DNA of 64,000 nt from Stenotrophomonas sp. SAU14A_NAIMI4_5 (GCF_003086795.1 NZ_CP026003.1:2964579-3028578); one strand, 5' to 3'. Positions 36,533 through 44,503 are shown, counted from the stretch's first letter. Program-made: numbers and translations. Notes: a model not told the origin generated them from the sequence alone.

Positions 36533-36955
36533 ATGTCCCTCTCTCTGCTCAGACGACTGTTTTCCTCCAAACACCCGCAACGGACCACTGAAATGAATAC
36601 CGCGATCAACAAATGCCTCGACACGCTCATGCAGATCAACGGCGCGCAAGCCGTCGCACTGGTCGACTATGAAAGCGGAATGCTGCTTGGCGAAGCCGGT
36701 TCCGGCGTTGACATGGAACTGGCGGCCGCCGGCAACACCGAAGTGCTGCGCGCCAAGATGAAGACGGCCGAGGCGTTGAACCTCAATGACAGCATCGAGG
36801 ACATCCTGATCACCCTTGGCCGCGCCTATCACGTGCTGCGCCCGGTGTCGGCCAAGAAGGGCCTGTTCTTCTACGTCGTGCTGGACCGGCAGAAGGCCAA
36901 CCTGGCCCTCGCCCGCCGCATGGTGCTGGACGTGGAAAGCTCGCTGGCGCTGTAA
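36533..36955 (+). CDS. Second roadblock-like protein
   Basis: It starts directly after the preceding stop codon (ATG 36533); an internal ATG at 36593 (MNTAINKCLDTLM) is an alternative. The 140-residue product reads ALVDYESGMLLGEAG, then EVLRAKMKTAEALNLNDSIED and ITLGRAYHVLRPVSAKKGLFFYVVLDR, a roadblock/LC7-like layout without full motif identity. It would give the GTPase two different partners. It is the last gene of the operon before the pilin cluster. Confidence 0.75.
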   Translation: MSLSLLRRLFSSKHPQRTTEMNTAINKCLDTLMQINGAQAVALVDYESGMLLGEAGSGVDMELAAAGNTEVLRAKMKTAEALNLNDSIEDILITLGRAYHVLRPVSAKKGLFFYVVLDRQKANLALARRMVLDVESSLAL

Positions 36956-37068
36956 CGCACAGCCAGCCGAACACAGAATCGGGGAAGGGAATGCCGGGGC
37001 CGCTGGGGAGAGCGGCCCCGGCCCAGGGATGCCTCCCTGGTGGGGTTTCGCATCGTGGAGCCAGAACC

Positions 37069-37515
37069 ATGCACGCATCTTCCCCCGCACACGCAGACCA
37101 ATTACCGCCGCCCCGGCTTCGGTCTTGGGCGGCCGCAGCCATTTCCGCGTCGATCATCGCTGTTTACATCGTGATCCTGGCCATGCCCAGCGCAGGTAGC
37201 GACCGCCAGCGCGCTGAACTGCACGCTGCGCTCGCCGTTCTTGGCGGAGCGATTTCATGGGTGGAAGCCAGCTATGCCGACGGCGATCTGGAACCCGGCG
37301 ACCGGCATCTCGGCTTGCCAGCCAGCGCGGCGTTCTGCGCGCGGTTGAGCATCCATCTGCCTGACAACGGGCGCGCCCGTCTCACCTGCCAGGTGCAGAG
37401 TGATGTATCTGCTGACGCCACCTTGATCCTGAAGCGCGAACCACAGGGCACCTGGCTCTGCGTGGCCGATGTGGCTGACGCCAGGTGGCTTCCAGGAACG
37501 TGCAGCGACCGCTGA
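37069..37515 (+). CDS. Degenerate pilin-like protein without cleavage motif
   Basis: A 148-residue protein with GGAG 8 bp before the ATG. An N-terminal cytoplasmic part (about 1-22) and one membrane helix (AAAAISASIIAVYIVILAM) precede a domain that aligns with the three pilins downstream: LHAALAVLGG, LGLPAS, and four Cys in the same order (AFCARL, LTCQVQ, TWLCVAD, GTCSDR). It lacks the G-FSLIEL prepilin peptidase site and Glu5. It may be a membrane-locked pilin relative, perhaps an assembly or sensing factor. Confidence 0.75.
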   Translation: MHASSPAHADQLPPPRLRSWAAAAISASIIAVYIVILAMPSAGSDRQRAELHAALAVLGGAISWVEASYADGDLEPGDRHLGLPASAAFCARLSIHLPDNGRARLTCQVQSDVSADATLILKREPQGTWLCVADVADARWLPGTCSDR

Positions 37516-37713
37516 CCTGCGGCCGCCGGAACTTTTCCCTGCGCCCCGGCCACCATTCAATTAATCCTAAATTCGCGACACCAGCGCAATAGAAGCGCGC
37601 TTTTACCAGTTATTGAATATCCACCACCGCGAACTGGTGATTATCTATTGGCAAGCCGGAACTCAACACATTCCCGGCCGAACAATCAATCATCCGTACA
37701 GGGGAGGAAAACA
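37516..37713. promoter_or_regulatory. AT-rich upstream region of first pilin gene
   Basis: 198 bp of low-GC sequence (CAATTAATCCTAAATTCGCG, GTTATTGAATATCC) with a strong ribosome-binding site GGGGAGGAAAACA at its end. No clear sigma-54 -24/-12 pair was found. Confidence 0.4.
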
Positions 37714-38181
37714 ATGAAAGAGCTGGAAAATCGCAGCCAGCGCGCAATCAGACCCGGCCAGAAGGGCTTCTCGCTCATCGAACTGATGGTGGTCGTCGCG
37801 ATCATCGGAATCCTGGCGATGATCGCGCTCCCTCAATACCAGCGGTTCTCCGCGAAGGCCAAGTTGGCAGCAGCACTTGCAGAGGTCACTCCTGGAAAGA
37901 TCGGGCTGGAGGCCCTGCTGGCAGAAGGTGCAGAACTGGCAGGTGTAGACGCTCAAACACTTGGCCTGCCCCTGCAGGGCTCCCGCTGCGAGTCGTTTGG
38001 CATTTCCCTGGATTCAATGGGCGGCACGAGCACTCTCGCATGCAGGCTCGTTGACGATGCTGCCTATGGCATCGGCAGCTTCAGCATCAATCTGATCCGC
38101 ACGGGTGACGGAGAGTGGAACTGCGAAAGCGACGTTTACGACAAAAGCCTGCTTCCAGAGGCGTGCCGCGCGTCCTCATGA
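37714..38181 (+). CDS. Type IV pilin-like protein 1
   Basis: A 155-residue prepilin with GGAGG before the ATG. A 26-residue leader ends QKG, and cleavage before [20 protein letters not shown] gives the mature N-terminal helix with Glu5. The globular part has four Cys (SRCESF, LACRLV, WNCESD, EACRAS). It would be processed by PilD and assembled into, or at the tip of, a type IV pilus or pseudopilus. No pilus motor genes are adjacent. Confidence 0.9.
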   Translation: MKELENRSQRAIRPGQKGFSLIELMVVVAIIGILAMIALPQYQRFSAKAKLAAALAEVTPGKIGLEALLAEGAELAGVDAQTLGLPLQGSRCESFGISLDSMGGTSTLACRLVDDAAYGIGSFSINLIRTGDGEWNCESDVYDKSLLPEACRASS

Positions 38182-38293
38182 CCTGAACAGGAAAAACCTT
38201 GGATGGCACGCCCCATCTCAACCGGATAAGCCCGTAGGCAACGTGACCGGACCTGCAGCAATGCGGTCCGGAGCCGGAGCAGAGGAAAGACAT

Positions 38294-38743
38294 TTGAGCA
38301 AGCCGAGCGCACAACGATCGTGCCCCGCCACCGTGACCAACCGCCACAGTGGCTTCTCTCTTATTGAGCTGATGGTAGTTGTAGCAATCATCGGAATCCT
38401 TTCCATGATCGCGCTTCCGCAGTACCAGAAGTTCGCAGCCAGGGCCGTTGTCGCCGGCGCGCTCTCGGAGCTTGCGGCAGGCAAGGCTGGTGCGGAGGCT
38501 CTGATCGCTGAGGGAATCACCTTCACCGTAGTCGATGACCCCGCTCTGGTGGGACTTCCCTCAAAGGGAACACACTGCGAAGAATTCATCGCAGTCGGCG
38601 GCGGCACCAACTTCACTTTGGAATGTTTCCTGAAACGTGGAGGCTCGCTGTCGCTGACCCGCGACAGCCACACAAACATGTGGAGCTGCCTGGCCAGAGG
38701 CATGGATGAGAGCCTGCATCCGCAAGCATGTAGGCGTCGCTGA
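38294..38743 (+). CDS. Type IV pilin-like protein 2 (TTG start)
   Basis: A TTG at 38294 preceded by AGAGGAAAGACAT gives a 149-residue prepilin ([13 protein letters not shown]...). The cleavage site is [21 protein letters not shown]. An ATG at 38261 lacks a ribosome-binding site. The four-Cys globular domain (HCEEF, LECFLK, WSCLARG, QACRRR) is clearly paralogous to its neighbours. It is separated from pilin 1 by 112 bp. Confidence 0.85.
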   Translation: MSKPSAQRSCPATVTNRHSGFSLIELMVVVAIIGILSMIALPQYQKFAARAVVAGALSELAAGKAGAEALIAEGITFTVVDDPALVGLPSKGTHCEEFIAVGGGTNFTLECFLKRGGSLSLTRDSHTNMWSCLARGMDESLHPQACRRR

Positions 38744-38909
38744 ATCTTTCCGGATTTTTATCAACTGAAAGAACGTATCACCGGCCACCAACCGGTGCGT
38801 TCCATGTCTGGCATGGCTTCGAAGGGAGCCGCACGCACCACTTCAGCCCGAGCTTCCATTTTCGGCAATTACAAGTGGCCGCTTGAATATCAACAATCGA
38901 GAAACCTGC

Positions 38910-39386
38910 ATGCACATTCCATTTCCGCAGGAAACTTACAGAATCAAAGGCTCAATCAGGAGCCGTGGTTTTTCTCTTATCGAACTGATGGTCGTTGTGG
39001 CGATCATCAGTATTCTCGGCATGATCGCCCTGCCGCAGTACCAGCGATTCGCCGCCAAAGCCAAATTGACTGCCGCGCTGTCCGAGGTCGCAGGCGCCAA
39101 GCCGGCGGTGGAGCTCATCATCGCCGAAGGCATGCAGGGCCTAGGACTAAGCGTGCCGACGCCGGAGCAGCTCGGTCTACCGACGGCCGGCAGATACTGC
39201 GAGCAATTCCTGGTAGGCCGCACCTCTGACAGCCTCAGCATCCAGTGCAGAGTAAAGCCCGACAGGTATCTGGGAACGTCGGTTTCGTTGATGCTTGAAC
39301 GCGGCGGGCATACGCCCGGATGGAAGTGCACGACCTACCTCATGGATGAGAGCGTCCTGCCTGAAATGTGCCGCCGCTCCAGATAG
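38910..39386 (+). CDS. Type IV pilin-like protein 3
   Basis: A 158-residue prepilin from ATG 38910 (MHIPFPQETYRIKG). The processing site is [21 protein letters not shown]. The same four-Cys C-terminal layout (YCEQF, IQCRVK, WKCTTY, EMCRRS) is present. A TTG at 38883 would add nine residues. It is followed after 56 bp by the receiver-like gene. Confidence 0.9.
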   Translation: MHIPFPQETYRIKGSIRSRGFSLIELMVVVAIISILGMIALPQYQRFAAKAKLTAALSEVAGAKPAVELIIAEGMQGLGLSVPTPEQLGLPTAGRYCEQFLVGRTSDSLSIQCRVKPDRYLGTSVSLMLERGGHTPGWKCTTYLMDESVLPEMCRRSR

Positions 39387-39442
39387 CTCTGCCATACACG
39401 CCCTAGCGCCACATGCCGACAACAATGCTCCAGGAAATCTTG

Positions 39443-39862
39443 ATGGCTGACGGAAGCAGGGAATGCTCTCAGCCGTCCATCACTCTCGTCATTGCAGACG
39501 CCAACCCGTGGATTCGCCACGAACTGAGTCTGCATGCCCGCCAAATACTGGGCATCAGCACCATCAGCGAAGCCCGCTCCCCCTCGGACGTCCTGCTGCA
39601 GATCGCCGACCCACGATGCCGTGTGCTCGTGATCGATCCCTGCATGCCAACCATCGGCCAGACCGACGGGGTGCCGCTGCTGCGGCGCATCTGCTGCCTG
39701 CGCCGCGACCTGCAGATCCTGGTGCTCGCCCGGCAACCGCAGCAATTGCTGCGCGACAAGGCGTTTCCCAGGCAGATCGCCCACGTCTACGGCAAGAACA
39801 TCAGCGCAACCTGGCTGTGCCGCTTCGTCGACCGGGCCCTGGAGGAGGCCGAAGCCGCCTGA
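39443..39862 (+). CDS. Receiver-domain-only regulator, atypical
   Basis: A 139-residue protein with AGGAAA 8 bp before the ATG. It resembles the receiver half of RcsB/FimZ regulators: VIADANPW (one acidic residue instead of two), phospho-site-like VIDPCMP, Ala in LVLAR where Thr/Ser is usual, and a retained Lys (VYGKN). There is no output domain. It may act as a phosphorylation-independent adaptor for the pilin or GTPase locus. Confidence 0.75.
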   Translation: MADGSRECSQPSITLVIADANPWIRHELSLHARQILGISTISEARSPSDVLLQIADPRCRVLVIDPCMPTIGQTDGVPLLRRICCLRRDLQILVLARQPQQLLRDKAFPRQIAHVYGKNISATWLCRFVDRALEEAEAA

Positions 39863-39880
39863 CCTTCGTGCGCTGGCGAC

Positions 39881-40087
39881 TCAGTGGCTGAAATGCACTG
39901 CGTCGACGGTGTTGCCCAGGGTCTCCACACGCACCGTGCTGTCCTGGCCGGTGCGGCGGTGGTGGTCGCTGGCGCGCCGCAGGGCGGCATCGAAGGCGGC
40001 GGCACCGCTGCTGAAGGGTTCGGCGACCGCGGTCGCCGGATCCAGGACGGACCAGTGCGCGGCACTGCATTTGACGGTAATGACCAT
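39881..40087 (-). CDS. Small conserved protein, 68 aa (paralog of 32971 gene)
   Basis: MVITVKCSAAHWSVLDPATA continues to a C-terminus ending VRVETLGNTVDAVHFSH. It is colinear with the 67-residue product at 32971-33174: Cys then WxVLxP, an AFDAA helix, TGQ and VRVE. AAGGAG lies before the ATG. It is a probable cytoplasmic DUF2188-like protein and is convergent with the receiver-like gene (18-bp gap). Confidence 0.72.
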   Translation of the reverse strand: MVITVKCSAAHWSVLDPATAVAEPFSSGAAAFDAALRRASDHHRRTGQDSTVRVETLGNTVDAVHFSH

Positions 40088-40254
40088 GGTGGACTCCTTG
40101 AAGGGAAGGGGCTGCGGCGCCGGGGCGCCTGCGGTTGCCGCCTACCCTAGGCAGCCCGTCAGGGAGTGCCTATCGGATTAGTACGAAAATTCCTGACCAG
40201 AACGTCAGAACACCACCCCCATCACATCCCTGAGTCGGTTTAGTGAAAGTTTTC

Positions 40255-40270
40255 CGTGACTCTTGTCACG
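40255..40270. promoter_or_regulatory. Perfect inverted repeat CGTGAC-TCTT-GTCACG
   Basis: A 6-bp perfect dyad with a 4-bp spacer lies in the gene-free stretch between the divergent 68-aa gene and the small lipoprotein. Its size fits a dimeric repressor operator; there is no T tract for a terminator. Confidence 0.4.
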
Positions 40271-40318
40271 AAGTCAGCCGCGCTTCACACTACCGTCACT
40301 AACAGGGGCCCCTCCCAC

Positions 40319-40423
40319 ATGCGCACCTCGCTTCCGATGCAGCGTTCGACCTTGCTGAAGTTCTACTTCGTGGCCAGCTATCTGGTCCTGCTCGAGGAAC
40401 TGGTGCGCGCCAGCATCAGTTGA
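40319..40423 (+). CDS. Possible 34-aa hydrophobic small protein
   Basis: MRTSLPMQRSTLLKFYFVAS continues with YLVLLEELVRASIS. The hydrophobic segment (FYFVASYLVLLEELV) could sit in a membrane. AGGGG lies about 10 bp before the ATG. Without conservation data this is only a candidate. Confidence 0.35.
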   Translation: MRTSLPMQRSTLLKFYFVASYLVLLEELVRASIS

Positions 40424-40483
40424 GCGCTTGTCGCCCGCGCGGATGCGGCCGACACTGAGGCCCCCGCACCCGAGACCACGCCG

Positions 40484-40759
40484 ATGAAGACCGCCCTCCT
40501 GCCGGTGCTGCTGATGCTGGCCATGGGCGGTTGCGCCCAGCCCGAACCCGCACCTGTCCGCGACCCGGCCACCGCCGCGCCCGTTGTCGGTGGCGATCGC
40601 GACGCGCGCGGCTGCATTGGCTCGGCCGGCTACCAGTGGTGCCAGCGCAGCGGACGCTGCGAACGGCCGTGGGAGCTGGCCCAGGCACAGGGCCTGGCAA
40701 ACACCGCCGAAGCCATCGACACGTGGTGTGCGCTGCCGCCCACGCCCGCGCGGAAGTAA
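40484..40759 (+). CDS. Small lipoprotein with Cys-rich domain, 91 aa
   Basis: A lipoprotein signal (LLMLAMGGC) is followed by a short Pro/Ala linker and the domain GCIGSAGYQWCQRSGRCERP then WELAQAQG, with four Cys in the mature part. This pattern recurs in small proteobacterial lipoproteins of unknown role. The DUF1653 gene follows after 9 bp on the same strand. Confidence 0.8.
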   Translation: MKTALLPVLLMLAMGGCAQPEPAPVRDPATAAPVVGGDRDARGCIGSAGYQWCQRSGRCERPWELAQAQGLANTAEAIDTWCALPPTPARK

Positions 40760-40768
40760 ACTTCCCGC

Positions 40769-41002
40769 ATGCCCGACCTCAGCCCCCTGCCCCGCCTCGA
40801 GCCGGGCCGTTACCGCCACTTCAAGGGCGGTCTGTATGAAGTAATCGATATCGTGCGCAGCAGCGAGACCCTGCAGCCGCAGGTGCTGTACCGTGCCCTG
40901 TACGGCGAAGGCGGCCTGTGGGTGCGCCCGTACGCCATGTTCGTCGAGCAGGTACCGGGCGAGCACGGCCCGCAGCCGCGTTTCGCCCGCATCGACGACT
41001 GA
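40769..41002 (+). CDS. DUF1653 domain protein
   Basis: A 77-residue protein with the full family pattern: GRYRHFKGGLYEVIDIVRSSE, VLYRALYGEGGLWVRPYAMF. Members are small cytoplasmic proteins of unknown activity, often near metabolic or stress genes. Confidence 0.92.
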   Translation: MPDLSPLPRLEPGRYRHFKGGLYEVIDIVRSSETLQPQVLYRALYGEGGLWVRPYAMFVEQVPGEHGPQPRFARIDD

Positions 41003-41069
41003 GTGCCCCTCACATCGTTCCCACGCCAGACCGGCGCATGCTGGCGCGCCTCCCTCTTGTGATGCTCTC

Positions 41070-41831
41070 ATGCGCCTGGCTTCTGTCGCGGTTCTGCTGG
41101 TGGCGGCCGTCGGTTCTGCCCGTGCTGACGACTCATCCGTGCCCGGCTTCGACCGCCCAGGCCTCGGCTTCTCAACCGATACGGTCAAGCCCCGGAAAGT
41201 CGCGCTGGAATTTGGATTTCCCACCTATGAGCGTACCCACGATGCGTCGGGCACTTCCCGTGAGGTGACCAGCTCTGCCCTGCTCCGCACCGGCCTGACC
41301 GAGGCGATGGAACTGCAGGTTCAGGCGTCGCCTTGGACCCGGCGTCGAATCACGGCTGCAGGGGTTGCGGCAACAACCGACGAAGGCATTGGCGATACAA
41401 CGGTGTCGCTGAAGTGGGCCGGACCGGGAAGCAGCGAGACCACCTCTTGGGCCCTGCGTGCTTCGGCGGTCGTCGACACCGGCAGGTCCTCATTCAGCGA
41501 CGGCCGCCAGTATGCGCTGGCTGCCAGTGTCGAACACCAGTTAAGTGATCGCTGGACGGGCGCCTTCTATGCCAGCCACCAGCGTGGGGCGGGAAGCCAC
41601 AGTTCCACCTGGTCTCCCAGCGTGTCGTTTGAGGCAACCGAACGCCTCGGGATATTTATCGAGGCAGGCTTCACGGCAACGAGTGATGAACCCCACGAGG
41701 CTGTGGCGGGCGCGGGGGTCACCTGGGCGTTCACCCCACGGATACAGCTCGATGCGTCGTTTGATGCAGGACTGGATGAAAAAAGCCCGGACCTTCAGGC
41801 CGGGCTCGGTGTATCGATATTTCTCGAGTGA
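41070..41831 (+). CDS. Outer-membrane beta-barrel, MetA-pathway transporter-like
   Basis: A 253-residue exported protein. The signal peptide (LASVAVLLVAAVGSARAD) is followed by alternating amphipathic strands to a C-terminal GLGVSIFLE. VALEFGFPTYERT, ELQVQASPWTR and AVVDTGRSSFSDGRQYALAAS fit the Phenol_MetA_deg (PF13557) barrel family. It is probably a transport or porin-like protein of unknown solute. The start at ATG 41070 has only a weak ribosome-binding site. Confidence 0.78.
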   Translation: MRLASVAVLLVAAVGSARADDSSVPGFDRPGLGFSTDTVKPRKVALEFGFPTYERTHDASGTSREVTSSALLRTGLTEAMELQVQASPWTRRRITAAGVAATTDEGIGDTTVSLKWAGPGSSETTSWALRASAVVDTGRSSFSDGRQYALAASVEHQLSDRWTGAFYASHQRGAGSHSSTWSPSVSFEATERLGIFIEAGFTATSDEPHEAVAGAGVTWAFTPRIQLDASFDAGLDEKSPDLQAGLGVSIFLE

Positions 41832-41862
41832 GGGGCTGAACGCCCCCTCTCGCCCTGCCCCA

Positions 41863-42036
41863 CTAGGTGACCTTCTTGGCCACGGTCATGCCGAGCAGGA
41901 ACAGCACAACGGCGATGATGATGCCGGCCCAGAACAGGAACTTGGCGATGCCGACCGAAGCGCCGGCAATGCCGCCAAACCCGAGGGCGCCGGCGATGAG
42001 GCCGATGATGGCAAAGATGATGGCCCACTTGATCAT
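41863..42036 (-). CDS. DUF1328 (YtjA family) small membrane protein
   Basis: A 57-residue protein, MIKWAIIFAIIGLIAGALGF, with a second helix (FLFWAGIIIAVVLFLLG) and a basic tail AKKVT. The length and two-helix layout match YtjA/DUF1328, short inner-membrane proteins often linked to stress responses. AAGGGAAAGGAT lies just before the ATG. Confidence 0.92.
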   Translation of the reverse strand: MIKWAIIFAIIGLIAGALGFGGIAGASVGIAKFLFWAGIIIAVVLFLLGMTVAKKVT

Positions 42037-42132
42037 GTCGATCCTTTCCCTTGGGGAATGCTGACGGTATGAACAGGTTAAGCAGCTTCCGATGCCCGCC
42101 CTGTGAGCGCGCCGCGCGCGCGGCGTGAACTT

Positions 42133-42771
42133 TCAGCGCGGACGGAAACGCAGCAGCGCCACCGCGAAGGCCAGGAACACGCTGCCCACCAGGCGCTCGA
42201 ACCAGCGCTGCGCGAAGGGCCTGGCCAGCCAGCGACGCAGGCTGTGGCCGCCGGCGGCATACATCACGTACCAGAACAGCTCGCAGCTGGCGAAGGTGGC
42301 CACCAGCACGGTGTACTGCAGGCCCTGCGCACGCGCGGGATCGACGAACTGCGGCAGGAACGCGGCGGCGAACAACAGCAGCTTCGGGTTGCTCAGGCCC
42401 ACCAGCAAACCACCACGGAAGACCGCCCCTGCACCGTGGACCGGCTCCAGCGGCGGCTCGCCTGCGCTGGCCGCCGGGGCCGGCCGACAACTGTCGCGCC
42501 ACGCCTTGATGCCCAGCCAGGCCAGGTAGGCCACGCCGAGATAGCGCAGCACCTCGAACAGCATCGGCGAGGAACGCAGCAGCGCGCTCAGTCCGGCGGC
42601 GGAGGCGGCGAGCACCAGCAGCATGGCCAGCAGGCAGCCCGCCATGGCCGGCACGCTGCGGCGGAAACCCAGGCCGACGCTGCGGCCGAGGATATGCAGC
42701 ATGTTCGGGCCCGGCGTGCCACACAGCACGAAGACCGTGGCGAGGAACCACCACCAGGTTTGCAGGGCCAT
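42133..42771 (-). CDS. LysE/RhtB-family amino acid exporter
   Basis: A 212-residue inner-membrane protein with six predicted helices. The N-terminal signature FVLCGTPGPNMLHILGRSVG is that of LysE/RhtB translocators, followed by the FRGGLLVGLSNPKLLLFAAAFLPQFV loop motif. It probably exports homoserine, threonine or similar metabolites. It is divergent from the racemase gene. Confidence 0.93.
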   Translation of the reverse strand: MALQTWWWFLATVFVLCGTPGPNMLHILGRSVGLGFRRSVPAMAGCLLAMLLVLAASAAGLSALLRSSPMLFEVLRYLGVAYLAWLGIKAWRDSCRPAPAASAGEPPLEPVHGAGAVFRGGLLVGLSNPKLLLFAAAFLPQFVDPARAQGLQYTVLVATFASCELFWYVMYAAGGHSLRRWLARPFAQRWFERLVGSVFLAFAVALLRFRPR

Positions 42772-42921
42772 TGCCGTTCTCGACGCGGGAAGCCCACCAG
42801 CTTACGGGCTGCCGCCGCGCGGCGGTACGTACAGGCGGGTGCGCGATCGACGGTTACAGAAGGCGGCCAGCATGCGAGGGCCGGTCTGTGCTGCAATGCG
42901 GCTTCCAGCACGGAGACACGC

Positions 42922-43647
42922 ATGAAGACCCTGGGCCTGATCGGCGGCATGAGCTGGGAAAGCTCGGCGCAGTACTACCGCCTCATCAACGAGGATGTCC
43001 GCCAGCGGCTGGGCGGGGCGCACTCGGCGCAGCTGCTGCTGTGGTCGGTGGATTTCGCCCGCATCAAGCAGCTGCAGCACGACGGCGACTGGGATGCGCT
43101 GGGCGCGGAGATGATCGATGCCGCGCGACGGCTGCAGGCGGGTGGCGCCGAGCTGCTGGTGGTCTGCACCAACACCATGCACAAGCTCGCGCCGCAGCTG
43201 GAAGCCGCCTGCCCGCTGCCGCTGCTGCACATCGCAGATCCCACCGCCGAGGCCATCCTTCGCACGGGCGTGCGCACGGTCGGCCTGCTCGGCACGGCGT
43301 TCACGATGGAAGAGGACTTCTACCGCGGCCGGCTGAGCGAGCGCTTCGGGCTGGAGGTGCTGGTGCCGGACGCCGACGACCGCCGCGACGTGCACGACAT
43401 CATCTACCGCGAGCTGATTGCCGGGGTGGTCAGCGAGGCCTCGCGTCAGGTGTATGTGGAAGTGATCCAGCGCCTGGTCGCGCGTGGCGCCGAAGCGATC
43501 ATCCTGGGCTGCACCGAAATCATGCTGCTGGTCCGCGCGCAGGACAGCCCGGTGCCGTTGTTCGACACCACCACCCTGCACGCGCGCGCCGCCGTGGATG
43601 CCGCGCTGGCCAGGGGTCGGATCCCTTCGCAACGCGAAGGGCTCTGA
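42922..43647 (+). CDS. Aspartate/glutamate racemase family protein
   Basis: A 241-residue cofactor-independent racemase. MKTLGLIGGMSWESSAQYY, the first catalytic Cys in LLVVCTNTMHK, and the second in AIILGCTEIMLLV are all present. It resembles YgeA-type broad-specificity amino acid racemases. The last residues (RGRIPSQREGL and stop) are encoded by a 39-bp GGGGTC palindrome, so the C-terminus was reshaped by a repeat insertion. Confidence 0.93.
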   Translation: MKTLGLIGGMSWESSAQYYRLINEDVRQRLGGAHSAQLLLWSVDFARIKQLQHDGDWDALGAEMIDAARRLQAGGAELLVVCTNTMHKLAPQLEAACPLPLLHIADPTAEAILRTGVRTVGLLGTAFTMEEDFYRGRLSERFGLEVLVPDADDRRDVHDIIYRELIAGVVSEASRQVYVEVIQRLVARGAEAIILGCTEIMLLVRAQDSPVPLFDTTTLHARAAVDAALARGRIPSQREGL

Positions 43648-43651
43648 CCCC
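43613..43651. repeat. 39-bp GGGGTC palindrome overlapping racemase 3' end
   Basis: A variant of the palindrome in the 29.7 and 32.7 kb arrays, in the opposite orientation and with a different centre (CCCTTCGCAACGCGAAGGG). It contains the racemase stop codon and could also act as a terminator for the convergent genes. Confidence 0.88.
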
Positions 43652-43656
43652 GTCTT

Positions 43657-44016
43657 TCAGCCTTCGCGTATTTCCAGCGCGGTCACCAGCCATTCGACCA
43701 CCGCGGGCGAATCACACAGGAAGAACACCGCGTCGCCGCTGCGTGCTTCGCTCAGCATGCGATACACGCTGATGGCCGTGGCCGCCTGGTTGGCAATGAA
43801 GACTTCGGTGCTGCGAGGCCCCTCGACCTGCCGCGATTCGCGCTGCAGCGCCTGGCGCGCGGCAACGGTTTCGGCCGGTTCGGCTTCGCGGCTGAGGTCC
43901 TCGCCGCGCAGGCCCCAGGACACAAAGACACGCTTGTCCTTGAACGTGGTGTCCAGGACATGGACGCCGGCCGTGCCTGCGCCAGCCGAGCGATGAATGA
44001 CGATACTGCTGATCAA
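43657..44016 (-). CDS. Hypothetical protein, 119 aa (TTG start)
   Basis: No ATG fits; a TTG at 44016 preceded by AGGGGG gives MISSIVIHRSAGAGTAGVHV. The product (FVSWGLRGEDLSREAE; STEVFIANQAATAISVYRML; AVFFLCDSPAVVEWLVTALE) is soluble and unrecognised. It could be a small Rossmann-like domain. Convergent with the racemase gene, it ends within 6 bp of the palindrome. Confidence 0.65.
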   Translation of the reverse strand: MISSIVIHRSAGAGTAGVHVLDTTFKDKRVFVSWGLRGEDLSREAEPAETVAARQALQRESRQVEGPRSTEVFIANQAATAISVYRMLSEARSGDAVFFLCDSPAVVEWLVTALEIREG

Positions 44017-44170
44017 CGCAACCCCCTGTGGTCGTCGTGGTCCGCGCATCTTCCAGCACGCCCGCCGCAACAGCCGGTGTCGGGTGCGGGAGGATGCCGA
44101 TGCGATCGGATGTGCGCCGATGATAAGGGAAGTACCGCGCCGCATGGGCCGCGGGCCTGAACGCCCGGTA

Positions 44171-44503
44171 TCAGGTGGCAACGGGCAGGTAAGGCGCGAC
44201 CCGCAACTCCAGCAGCGCCATCAGCGCCGGGTCCATGCAACGGTAGTCGTCAGGAACGTCCAGGCAGTGCAGCGGCGTGTGTTCCAGCAACCGAGGGAAG
44301 GCTGCCTGAAGACGATGCTGGTGCTTGGTCTCCATGACGAAGATGACATCGGCCCAGCGGATATCCGCCGGGCTGATGGGATGGCGTGCATGCGGGCTGG
44401 TACCCGCCGAACGTGCCGCAAAGCCAGGCCGCCGTCGCCACATGGCTTCGGCGGTCGGGCTGCGCAGCTGGTTGCGGCTGCAGACAAACAGAAGGTTGAT
44501 CAT
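44171..44503 (-). CDS. Low-molecular-weight protein tyrosine phosphatase-like
   Basis: A 110-residue protein, shorter than the usual 140-155. The P-loop VCSRNQLRSPTAE (C-x5-R-S) starts at residue 8, and the C-terminal LDVPDDYRCMD may supply the general acid. This compact form belongs to the bacterial low-Mr phosphatase-like group. The start overlaps the upstream small gene by 4 bp, so they form an operon. Confidence 0.87.
   Translation of the reverse strand: MINLLFVCSRNQLRSPTAEAMWRRRPGFAARSAGTSPHARHPISPADIRWADVIFVMETKHQHRLQAAFPRLLEHTPLHCLDVPDDYRCMDPALMALLELRVAPYLPVAT

Noticed and set aside
37516..37713. Sigma-54 promoter for the first pilin gene
   Set aside because: TTGGCA occurs, but no GC is present at the required -12 spacing.
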